Shown piece by piece: positions 6,358 to 12,475 of a stretch of DNA of 22,794 nucleotides (its first letter is position 1; the number at the start of each line of letters is the position of its first letter). Source of the stretch: CADCSY01 sp038255685 (GTDB lineage Bacteria > Actinomycetota > Acidimicrobiia > Acidimicrobiales > CADCSY01). The stretch is from NCBI GenBank assembly GCA_038255685.1, contig JBBSLC010000034.1:1-22794 (forward strand), in the 5' to 3' direction. Both the position numbers and the translations under genes were made by a program. The notes under the pieces are model-generated. The model saw only the letters and a list, made by a program, of their open reading frames with translations. It was not told the DNA's origin and ran no database searches.

Positions 6358-7743
6358 ATGACGACGTTCCTCCTTCCCGACGCGCCGATCACCTCCCTCG
6401 ACGCCTACCTCGCGACGGAGTCCGGCGGCCTGGGTGTCGCCACTGCGCAGCGGCTCGGTCCCGAAGCGACGATCGACGAGCTGACACGATCGGGACTGCG
6501 CGGTCGAGGCGGGGGCGGGTTCCTGACCGGGCGGAAGTGGGCCGGGATCGCGGCGCAGGCGGGTACCCGCCGGTACGTCGTGTGCAACGGAGCCGAAGGG
6601 GAGCCGGGCACCTTCAAGGACCGGGCGCTGCTGCGGGCCAACCCGTACCAGCTCGTCGAGGGCCTGATCGTCGCCGCGTACGTGGTCGGCGCCGACGAGG
6701 CGTTCATCTGCGTGAAGGCCAGCTTCGAGCGTGAGCTCGACAACGTCACCCGGGCGGTCCAGGAGTTCCAGGCGGCCGGCATCTGCCGCGGGTGCACGAT
6801 CAGCGTGGTCGGCGGCCCCGACGAGTACCTGTTCGGCGAGGAGAAGGCGATGCTCGAGGTGATCGAGGGCAAGCCGCCGCTGCCCCGCTGGTTCCCACCC
6901 CACGAGCAGGGCCTCTTCGCGGGCGCGCCGCAGCAGGGTTGGGAGGCGGGGCCGCACGGCGCCAAGCCGAGGGAGGACGACCCCAACCCGACGCTCGTGA
7001 ACAACGTCGAGACGCTCTCCAACGTCCCCCACATCCTCGCCCGGGGTGCCGACTGGTTCCGGACCATGGGCACGGCCGACTCGCCCGGCACCGTCGTGTG
7101 CACGGTGGTCGGCGACGTGGTGGCCCCCGACGTCGGCGAGGTCGAGCTCGGCACGCCGCTGCGGGCGGTCATCGACGCCATCGGGAGCGGCCTCCCCGTC
7201 GACCGGACCGTCAAGGCGGTCTTCTCGGGCGTCGCCAACGCCGTCATCCCCGCAGCCCAGCTCGACGTCCCGGTCAGCTACGAAGGGTTCCAGGCCATCG
7301 GCAGCGGCATGGGCTCAGCGGGGTTCGTCGTCTACGACGACACGGCCTGCATGGTCGGCGACGCCTACGGGCTGTCCCGGTTCCTCGCCATCGAATCGTG
7401 CGGCCAGTGCCCTCCCTGCAAGCGCGGCACCGGGGAGATCACCAGCCACCTCGAGCGCATCGAGACCGGCGTCGGCGACGACGACGACATCGGGGCCATC
7501 TCTGGCTGGCTCGAACGGGTCACCGACGGCAACCGGTGCTTCCTCGCGGTCGAGGAGCGGGTCATGGTGAGCAGCGTGTTGCGGGCGTTCCCAGAGGAGT
7601 TCGCCGAGCACATCGAGCAACACCGCTGCCCGCGACCCCGCCCCCTCCCCATCCCCAAGCTCATCGACCTCGCCGACGGCCGTGCCACCTACGACGAGGC
7701 GTTCTGGCGCAAGCGACCCGACTGGACCTACGAACCCGCATGA
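6358..7743 (+). CDS. Stand-alone NuoF-like NADH/FMN/4Fe-4S subunit
   Basis: The 461-residue protein is full length for the NuoF family. It has the NADH/FMN loop GRGGGGFLTGRKW at 49-61 (usual form GRGGAGFPTGLKW), NNVETL at about 215-220, a soluble-ligand-binding region at about 245-330, and 4Fe-4S ligands C348, C351, C354 (SCGQCPPC) and C394 (NRCFLAVEE). It should oxidise NADH via FMN and pass electrons to a partner. No NuoE, NuoG, hydrogenase or formate dehydrogenase gene is adjacent, so the acceptor is unknown. AGGAGGGGG just upstream gives a strong ribosome site. Neighbours are a cupin before and a metal-binding fusion protein after. FdsB- or HoxF-like annotation would be an alternative. 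Confidence 0.9.
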   Translation: MTTFLLPDAPITSLDAYLATESGGLGVATAQRLGPEATIDELTRSGLRGRGGGGFLTGRKWAGIAAQAGTRRYVVCNGAEGEPGTFKDRALLRANPYQLVEGLIVAAYVVGADEAFICVKASFERELDNVTRAVQEFQAAGICRGCTISVVGGPDEYLFGEEKAMLEVIEGKPPLPRWFPPHEQGLFAGAPQQGWEAGPHGAKPREDDPNPTLVNNVETLSNVPHILARGADWFRTMGTADSPGTVVCTVVGDVVAPDVGEVELGTPLRAVIDAIGSGLPVDRTVKAVFSGVANAVIPAAQLDVPVSYEGFQAIGSGMGSAGFVVYDDTACMVGDAYGLSRFLAIESCGQCPPCKRGTGEITSHLERIETGVGDDDDIGAISGWLERVTDGNRCFLAVEERVMVSSVLRAFPEEFAEHIEQHRCPRPRPLPIPKLIDLADGRATYDEAFWRKRPDWTYEPA

Positions 7744-7811
7744 TCAGGAGCAAGGGTCAAGATCAGTCGTCGAGCGATGATGCCTTCAGAGGTGTCGCGA
7801 AGGAGTCAGTC

Positions 7812-8507
7812 ATGACCTGTGACGACCCGGTGCCGACGGACGGCGATGTGATCGAGATCAGCGTGGTAGGGGCGGACTGTCCCTGGTGCCTGAACCGCAC
7901 CCTCGATCAGCTGCGAGACGTCACCGGCGTCACCGGGGTCCACGCGTCGATGACGGGCACGTGCATCGAGGTGGCTCACCTCGACGCCGACGTCCCTTCC
8001 CTCCTTGCGGTGGTGCGCTCGTGCCTCCGCGGCACCGCATCGTCCTCCAACGAGATGGAGATGGTTGCGATCGACCCGCAGCCGAGCGACCTCGGTTGCG
8101 CCCACGGCACGTCGCTCGCCGCCGAGGCACCGGACCTCGTCGTGCGGGGACGGCGTCCGATGGAGACGCTCACCGACGCGATGATCCGGTTGCGGGCAAA
8201 TGGCTACCGCAACGACTTCTCGGCGACCGGCGACGGCCTGCTCGAGTGCAGTGAGTGTGGCGTCAGCGCCGTGCCCGAGGACATGTCGATCCACCACACC
8301 GTGCGGTTCGAGGGGGACTCCAATCCCGACGACGAGGCGATCCTCGTTGCCGTCGCGTGCGACTGCGGGTGCCTCGGGCAGTACAGCGCAGCCTTCGGGC
8401 CCGACACCCCGGCGGAGGACGCCGAGGTGCTCCGGCGGCTCCCCTTTCTTGCGCGACGTCGTCCCTCTGGCGATCCAGGAGTCGCACCGGAGGGCGAGTC
8501 CCAGTGA
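7812..8507 (+). CDS. HMA-like domain fused to a cysteine-rich ribbon domain
   Basis: The 231-residue protein begins with a strand and a C23-P-W-C26 motif in GADCPWCLNRTLDQL, followed by a ferredoxin-like pattern to about residue 73, resembling heavy-metal-associated domains (usual motif MxCxxC). A linker follows. The second domain (about 115-210) has C146-x2-C149 and C183-x-C185-x-C187, suggesting a zinc ribbon, and ends in an acidic FGPDTPAEDAEVL segment. The combination suggests metal trafficking or thiol redox work, possibly for the NuoF-like protein upstream. ATG 7812 has GAAGGAG just ahead, and the preceding gene ends 68 bases before. The domain names are inference from cysteine spacing. 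Confidence 0.75.
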   Translation: MTCDDPVPTDGDVIEISVVGADCPWCLNRTLDQLRDVTGVTGVHASMTGTCIEVAHLDADVPSLLAVVRSCLRGTASSSNEMEMVAIDPQPSDLGCAHGTSLAAEAPDLVVRGRRPMETLTDAMIRLRANGYRNDFSATGDGLLECSECGVSAVPEDMSIHHTVRFEGDSNPDDEAILVAVACDCGCLGQYSAAFGPDTPAEDAEVLRRLPFLARRRPSGDPGVAPEGESQ

Positions 8508-8553
8508 CGTCCGCCATGAGTCCGGCGTTGGCCTTCAGACGAGACGTGCGACG

Positions 8554-8712
8554 GTGATCGGTGGCCTGATCATGGTCGTCGTGTTGCTCGTCGTGCTGCC
8601 GGTCACCTTCATGGTCTCCGGCGCAGTCGCGGCCGTCGTGCTCGGCCAATCGCTCTGGAAGAGCGGCGAGGCTCGAGCCGAGATCAGCGAGCTCGTCGAC
8701 CTCAACCGGTAG
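8554..8712 (+). CDS. Small single-span membrane protein
   Basis: From the GTG at 8554 the product is 52 residues: a hydrophobic stretch of about 30 residues (GGLIMVVVLLVVLPVTFM and on to VVLGQ) followed by a charged tail ending SELVDLNR. An ATG at 8572 is an alternative start. The ribosome site is weak (purine-rich bases near 8540-8546). It follows the metal-binding fusion gene by 46 bases on the same strand and may be cotranscribed with it. Function unknown. Confidence 0.5.
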   Translation: MIGGLIMVVVLLVVLPVTFMVSGAVAAVVLGQSLWKSGEARAEISELVDLNR

Positions 8713-8754
8713 CCCAGTCGAGGTCGACGGGGCAGAGGGTGGTGCTTCGTCCGC

Positions 8755-8982
8755 TCATCGTCCGTGGGATCGCACCGGCGAGCCGTTTCCGTCGTTTCCG
8801 GGTCGTGTCGGGGAGGCACGTCGCACGGGCACCAGCGCACGGTGTCGGCTGACCGTGCGAGCGATCTGCATGACGATGACGGCGAGCACGGTGAGCTGGA
8901 CGATGAGCTCGATCGGGCGGTGGTGCCGGGCGACGTTCGCGACGGTCAGCACCAGGGCTGCGGTGAGGGCGACGCCGCTCAC
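8755..8982 (-). CDS. Small membrane protein or gene fragment after the NO reductase remnant
   Basis: The frame encodes about 75 residues from a GTG at 8980-8982, with two hydrophobic segments (GVALTAALVLTVANVA and IELIVQLTVLAVIVMQIA) and a basic tail. The frame also runs upstream through plausible protein sequence (DDEPDWPHSEVPVFHLG) that joins the NO reductase fragment in another frame. It could be a separate small gene or the displaced end of a longer membrane protein. I recognise no family. Confidence 0.4.
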   Translation of the reverse strand: MSGVALTAALVLTVANVARHHRPIELIVQLTVLAVIVMQIARTVSRHRALVPVRRASPTRPGNDGNGSPVRSHGR

Positions 8983-9044
8983 TCCGAGGTGGAAGACGGG
9001 TACCTCGGAGTGGGGCCAGTCGGGCTCGTCGTCGAGCGGTGCGC

Positions 9045-9675
9045 CCGGTGCTCGACATCGAGCCGGCTGCGCAGGCCCCGCCACAGCAGGACGACCCAGA
9101 AGGCGAGGCCGACCGTGAGCAGGATCTGCCAGAACCTGCCGAGATCGAGGTACTCGAAGCCCTGCATCCCGAACCACGACCACAGGTCGCCGAACCAGCC
9201 GTGGATCCCGGCCAGCTCGCCGAGCAGGCTGCCGACGACCACGACCACCACGGCGCCGAGGAGGAGGTGGGTGAGCAGGTGCTGACCGCGCGGCTCCTTG
9301 CGGGCGGTGATCATCGGCACCAGGAAGACGCCGGCAGCGAGGAACGACGTGACCACCCAGAAGATCGACAGCTGGACGTGCCAGGTGCGGACCACGTTGA
9401 ACGGGAGGTACCGGTCGCTGTCGATCCCGAAGAGCCACCGATCTCCGCGCGGTAGTGCTGGCTGGCCACGCCGACGAGGGTCTGGACCAGGAACATCACC
9501 GCCATCGCCAGGAAGAACCCAGCCGTGGCCTTCTGCGACGGGGTGAGCGCGACACGGTCAGGCGCCCGGAACGACAGCTCCTGGTGGTCGCGACCGTGCC
9601 AGCCGAGCCAGTTCCAGCGCCCGAACACCGCCAGCAGCGCCCCGATGCCCACGAGCAGCGCGATGAGCAGCGCCC
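9045..9675 (-). pseudogene. Quinol-type nitric oxide reductase (NorB/NorZ) fragment, frameshifted
   Basis: Two frames together give an internal block of a quinol-dependent NO reductase. The first (about 9675-9437) reads FGRWNWLGWHG, VALTPSQKATAGFF and QTLVGVASQHYRAE. After a frameshift near 9437 the other continues LFGIDSDRYLPFNVVRTWHVQ, SFLAAGVFLVPMI, ARKEPRGQH and GFEYLDLGRFWQ to about 9045. The usual N-terminal periplasmic region and the C-terminal half with most of the catalytic helices are absent. The first frame joins the truncated haemoglobin gene without a stop. The fragment cannot be a working reductase but shows the ancestor had NO-reducing capacity. Confidence 0.8.
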
Positions 9676-10138
9676 GGGTGCCCACACAGAACCCCGTTCG
9701 TCGAGCGGCTCCCTCCCGGGTGGGGTCCAACCCCACGTCGAGGAGCTGTCGGGCGACCGTGCTGGTAACCCGCGCTGCGTGGCGCTTGGCGCGAAGGGCG
9801 TTGGGACCGGCCCACCTCTCGTCGACGGCGCGCACGAACAGGCTGTACCAGCGGTCGAACAGCTCCAGGTCGAACGCCTGGCGGTGGCGGGCGTCCCGGT
9901 GGGCACGGAGGAGTTGCCCTTCGTAGCCGGGGTGTCCGAGGAGGACCCGGCACCAGTAGTCGATCAGGCGCGGGAGGTGCTCAGACCAGTCCACCTCGGC
10001 CACCTCGCCGAACACCGGGGCCAGCAGGTCGTCGAAGGTGATCTCCCGGTAGAAGCGCACCACGAGGTCGTGGATCTCGGCCCGCGAATCCAGGTCTGGG
10101 AGGCTTGGTACGCGATCTGAAGGCGACGCTGATGCCAT
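9311..10138 (-). CDS. Group III truncated haemoglobin, fused in frame to NO reductase fragment
   Basis: Residues about 1-140 are a truncated haemoglobin. Aligned with group III globins (for example Campylobacter Ctb), Y30 is the B10 distal Tyr (RFYREI), H80 the proximal haem ligand (LLRAHRD) and W97 the G8 Trp (FDRWYSLF), and the typical blocks DLLAPVF and HLPRLIDYW are present. The globin appears intact. From about residue 155 the frame reads an NO reductase segment to about 234 and then out-of-frame sequence to the stop, 275 residues in all. The ATG overlaps the stop of the upstream mini-gene (TGATG at 10136-10140). A role in O2 or NO chemistry is likely; whether the hybrid tail is tolerated is unknown. 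Confidence 0.8.
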   Translation of the reverse strand: MASASPSDRVPSLPDLDSRAEIHDLVVRFYREITFDDLLAPVFGEVAEVDWSEHLPRLIDYWCRVLLGHPGYEGQLLRAHRDARHRQAFDLELFDRWYSLFVRAVDERWAGPNALRAKRHAARVTSTVARQLLDVGLDPTREGAARRTGFCVGTRALLIALLVGIGALLAVFGRWNWLGWHGRDHQELSFRAPDRVALTPSQKATAGFFLAMAVMFLVQTLVGVASQHYRAEIGGSSGSTATGTSRSTWSAPGTSSCRSSGWSRRSSLPASSWCR

Positions 10139-10275
10139 CAGAAGGCCTCAAACGTGATGGCGGCTGCGAGGAGGACGATCAGGAGCACGACGCCCACGAT
10201 CAGCACGGCAGCGGTGAGGGTTGGGTGCGCTGCGCGTGGCCCGTGCGGCCGCCGCAGCCGAGGATGGCTGCTCAA
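10138..10275 (-). CDS. Mini membrane protein (45 aa), TTG start
   Basis: The 45-residue product has a basic N-terminus (SSHPRLRRPHGPR) and one transmembrane span (AAVLIVGVVLLIVLLAAAI) ending FEAF. The TTG start (10275-10273) overlaps the cupin stop as TTGA and is preceded by AGGTGAG at good spacing; its own TGA overlaps the haemoglobin ATG. Being wedged by overlaps on both sides is strong evidence that it is translated. It may anchor or partner the cupin or globin at the membrane (inference). Confidence 0.65.
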   Translation of the reverse strand: MSSHPRLRRPHGPRAAHPTLTAAVLIVGVVLLIVLLAAAITFEAF

Positions 10276-10670
10276 CGCCGCTCACCTGAGCTGCGGGGCC
10301 GGGCAGCCCCCAGGGTCAGCGGACCGCGACGCACATGCACCGTGACCCACACGAGGCCGTCCGGCCCGGCGGCGACGTGGCGACGGACCCCTCTCGGGAC
10401 GTGAGCGACGACGAGGGAGTGGATCGCGCTGGTGCGGTCGCCGACCACGAGCGTGCCCGCTCCGGCCAAGACGACGATGACGACGTCGACGTCGTGGTTG
10501 GTGTGCGCAGGGAGCATGTGGCCGGGCTCGAGCCGGACGAGGTTCATGTTCAGCTGGCTGGGCTCCGTGAGGGTCCAGTGCACCCCATCACCGTCGACGC
10601 CACCGGCGACCAGCAGAGCGAGATCGGTGATCTCGGGTGGGCCCAGAGCATCGGGGGCTCGAGCCATCAT
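10272..10670 (-). CDS. Cupin-domain protein, first gene of the globin operon
   Basis: The 132-residue cupin has a motif 1 region EPGHMLPAHTNHDVDVV with H51, H56 and H59, then LAGAGTLVVGD, and a second motif region HSLVVAHVPRGVRRHV with several His. The metal site may therefore be intact, unlike that of the cupin at 5977. The frame continues upstream to 10820, but that extension is low-quality sequence containing the regulatory box; tandem ATGs at 10670/10667 preceded by GGAAGAG are the better start. It is followed by overlapping genes for the mini membrane protein and the globin. The DosR-like box 60 bases upstream suggests control by hypoxia or NO. Confidence 0.8.
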   Translation of the reverse strand: MMARAPDALGPPEITDLALLVAGGVDGDGVHWTLTEPSQLNMNLVRLEPGHMLPAHTNHDVDVVIVVLAGAGTLVVGDRTSAIHSLVVAHVPRGVRRHVAAGPDGLVWVTVHVRRGPLTLGAARPRSSGERR

Positions 10671-10730
10671 CTCGTCTCTTCCGTCTGGTCCTCCATGCAG
10701 GTAGTCTCGCCGCCGAGCGGTTCGCTCTAC

Positions 10731-10745
10731 AGGGCCAAAGGTCCT
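10731..10745 (-). promoter_or_regulatory. DosR/DevR-like box upstream of cupin-globin operon
   Basis: Read on the minus strand the sequence is AGGACCTTTGGCCCT, 13 of 15 bases identical to the box at 3284-3298. It lies 60 bases before the chosen cupin start at 10670, close to the 66-base spacing of the other box. Confidence 0.6.
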
Positions 10746-10818
10746 CTTCGTATCGCTGGCGGGAGTTGCGGCCGGGGAAGCCGGTCTCGCACAGGGCTGT
10801 CCTCCTCGCTGGACTGTC

Positions 10819-10851
10819 ATGAGTGCTGCAACGCAATGAGTGCTGCAACGC
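10819..10851 (+). repeat. Tandem 17-bp duplication
   Basis: ATGAGTGCTGCAACGCA (10819-10835) is followed at once by ATGAGTGCTGCAACGCG (10836-10852, the last base differing). The first ATG opens a six-codon frame ending in TGA. The origin may be slippage or a small duplication; no function is evident. Confidence 0.7.
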
Positions 10852-11065
10852 GAACGGCACCGGCCGGCTCGGCCGGGAGCTCGACCGACTGGCCGGAGAG
10901 GGTCTCGGCCCGGCTGAGACGGTGCGCCGCCTCGCCCGGTCCGTCCTTGGCCACAACCTCCACGGCCTCGACGACGTCTTCACCTTCCTCGGCGTCGAGC
11001 TCCGAGCCGCCACCGCGGAGCCAGCCCCCGCATCGGGACGGATCCGGGAGCAGACCACGATCTGA
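10823..11065 (+). CDS. Possible small protein or gene remnant
   Basis: This 80-residue frame has strong G/C preference at third positions from about residue 12 onward, and a plausible helical protein sequence (RELDRLAGEGLGPAETVRRLARSVLGHNLHG). The start is uncertain: GTG at 10823 lies inside the tandem duplication and has no good ribosome site. It may be the tail or middle of a decayed gene. I recognise no family. Confidence 0.3.
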   Translation: MLQRNECCNANGTGRLGRELDRLAGEGLGPAETVRRLARSVLGHNLHGLDDVFTFLGVELRAATAEPAPASGRIREQTTI

Positions 11066-11378
11066 TCGGCCGCCGAGGGCCGAAGCGTGGGCCAGACGCC
11101 TGAGGCAGATTCTGCCGATGCGCCACGACCGCCTCGGGGGATCGACTGGATGAACGTCTCGCGGAGGACGACGCAGGCAGCCGCCTCAGCCTCCGCCGAC
11201 ACACACAAGGATGCGCTTCGAGCACACATAAGGTCTCCGGGCGCAGGTGCCCGGTTGACAGGGAGCCGCAGGACCACACGATCCCGGTGATGCTGCCCCG
11301 GGGCCCTGACCAGCGGGTTTGCGGGTGCTGGTCGTCAGCGGGCGCTGCCCGGGCGGCTCCGGGCCGATCGAGCCGGAA
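11066..11378. other. Gene-poor right end of the island
   Basis: No convincing gene is seen. The stretch contains a CACACAAG motif at 11202-11209, a CACACATAAGG variant at 11223-11233 and a short CCGGGC/GCCCGG hairpin around 11237-11254. It probably represents decayed end sequence of the island. Confidence 0.45.
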
Positions 11379-11386
11379 CACACAAG
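11202..11386 (+). repeat. CACACAAG motifs near the right island end
   Basis: Copies occur at 11202-11209 and 11379-11386, plus a variant (CACACATAAGG) at 11223-11233, all in the same orientation as the left-end pair at 186-219. The 11379 copy is 10 bases from the right repeat. An integrase arm-site role is inferred from layout only. Confidence 0.4.
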
Positions 11387-11396
11387 ATCGGCCTCG

Positions 11397-11445
11397 GCCT
11401 GACTGGGGGTCAGGAGGTCGGAGGTTCGAATCCTCTCAGCCCGAC
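11397..11445 (+). repeat. Right direct repeat (attR-like), 3' part of tRNA-Pro
   Basis: The 49 bases are identical to 65-113 and carry the anticodon arm, T arm and 3' acceptor strand of tRNA-Pro without its 5' half. CCA is not encoded here (GACGGAAGG follows, against GACCACGAA at the left). It cannot be a functional tRNA and marks the right boundary of the island. Confidence 0.9.
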
Positions 11446-11463
11446 GGAAGGAAGTGCAGGTCA

Positions 11464-11487
11464 GAGGCGGTCCGCAAGGGCCGCCTC
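11464..11487 (+). terminator. Hairpin after the right repeat
   Basis: GAGGCGGTCC and GGGCCGCCTC form a 10-bp stem with one G-T pair and a GCAA tetraloop, followed by TTCTGTG. It corresponds in position to the hairpin after the intact tRNA. It was probably the original chromosomal tRNA terminator and may also serve the converging minus-strand gene that ends at 11511. Confidence 0.65.
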
Positions 11488-11510
11488 TTCTGTGTCTCGT
11501 CGGAGGTGAC

Positions 11511-12389
11511 CTACCGGGCCGCATCGCCTGCTGCGGAGACGGGGTGCTCGAGCTGGTCGATGCGGGTGAAGTCGCCCCGCAGTGACGCGAGCGCCTCTTC
11601 GTCACCTGGCAGCGTCACGGCCTGGGAGCGCAGGGCGGCGGGGTCGACCGGAGCGCCGCTGCTGGCGAGCTGCTGGGCCACTTCGTCGGCGAAGCGGGAG
11701 CGGAAGACCTCGGCCCCCTCGGACCCGGTCTCGGGGAGGATCGCAGCGAGTCGGTGGTGGTCGCCGTCGTGGGCGTGCGCGATGTGGTCCACGTTGCGGA
11801 GACCATCGCCGAGCTTGCGCCCGAGGTTGCGCAGCATCGCCGCTCGCCTCCGACGGCCGAGCGCAGCAAGCGGCTGGGCCGGGATGTCGAGCACCACGAC
11901 GGAGAACATCGTCTGGTACCGCTTGGCGCGAGCCAGCTCGAGGTCGGTCTGCTGGAGGAAGAAGCGAGCGTTGCTGAGTCCGGTCTCGTCATCGACTTGG
12001 TCGTAGAGCTCCAGCTTGTCGAGCGATGACTCGAGGACCCGGCTCGACCACCCACCGACGACGCCGAAGAGCACGTAGGACAGCGAACGTGAGGCGATGA
12101 GGCCGGCGAACTCACCGGCCCCGACGGCCTCGATTGCGGGGTACCGCAGCACCACGTAGACGACCGCCGCCAGGACCCCGGCGACCAACCCGCCTGGGAA
12201 GCCCTTGAACAACAGGCCGAGGAAGACGGGGATGAAGAGCAAGGCGGCCACGACCTCGACGGTGTCGACGCGCCGGGCGTACATGACCAGCGCGACGAGG
12301 ACGAGGACGGTCAGCCCGGTTCCGAGGAGGAGGTACCGGGCCTTGTCGTAGCCCATGCGCGACAGGCGGTCGGCGACGGGAGTGGCCAC
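11511..12389 (-). CDS. Membrane-anchored degenerate GGDEF-domain protein
   Basis: The 292-residue protein has three to four hydrophobic segments in residues 20-115, a short linker, then a GGDEF-type domain: DDETGLSNARFFLQQTDLEL with ARAKRYQTMFSVVVLDI matches the family's LTGLxNRRxF and FSLxxxDID blocks. The catalytic GGDEF motif is replaced by DGDHH (208-212) before RLAAILPET, so diguanylate cyclase activity is not expected. It may sense through the membrane part and act as a c-di-GMP or GTP receptor, or purely structurally. The start GTG at 12389 is uncertain; an ATG at 12356 is an alternative. It converges on the island boundary and belongs to the chromosome flank. Confidence 0.8.
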   Translation of the reverse strand: MATPVADRLSRMGYDKARYLLLGTGLTVLVLVALVMYARRVDTVEVVAALLFIPVFLGLLFKGFPGGLVAGVLAAVVYVVLRYPAIEAVGAGEFAGLIASRSLSYVLFGVVGGWSSRVLESSLDKLELYDQVDDETGLSNARFFLQQTDLELARAKRYQTMFSVVVLDIPAQPLAALGRRRRAAMLRNLGRKLGDGLRNVDHIAHAHDGDHHRLAAILPETGSEGAEVFRSRFADEVAQQLASSGAPVDPAALRSQAVTLPGDEEALASLRGDFTRIDQLEHPVSAAGDAAR

Positions 12390-12475
12390 TGCGGGTGACG
12401 ATATCGAGCGCGCAACGCCGATGACGTGACCCTTGGAGGCACCACCGGCTCTGCTGCACCTGCGATGCTGATGAC

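Larger units (their letters stand above)
65..11445. mobile_element. tRNA-Pro-integrated genomic island, no integrase seen
   Basis: The region is bounded by a complete tRNA-Pro and an identical 49-bp copy of its 3' part in direct orientation. It contains oxygen/NO-related genes on both strands, at least three broken or fused genes, and short repeated CACACAAG motifs just inside each boundary. No recombinase, relaxase, replication or phage structural gene is recognisable, so this appears to be a relic or a passively mobilised island. Base composition is not visibly different from the flanks. The boundaries are well supported; mobility and origin are inference. Confidence 0.75.

Noticed and set aside
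10671..10820. N-terminal extension of the cupin frame by 50 residues
   Set aside because: The extension has no protein-like character and contains the regulatory box; tandem ATGs at 10667-10670 with a purine-rich ribosome site are a better start.
65..11445. CRISPR array or phage structural genes within the island
   Set aside because: No regularly spaced repeats and no capsid, portal, terminase, relaxase or recombinase sequence could be recognised.
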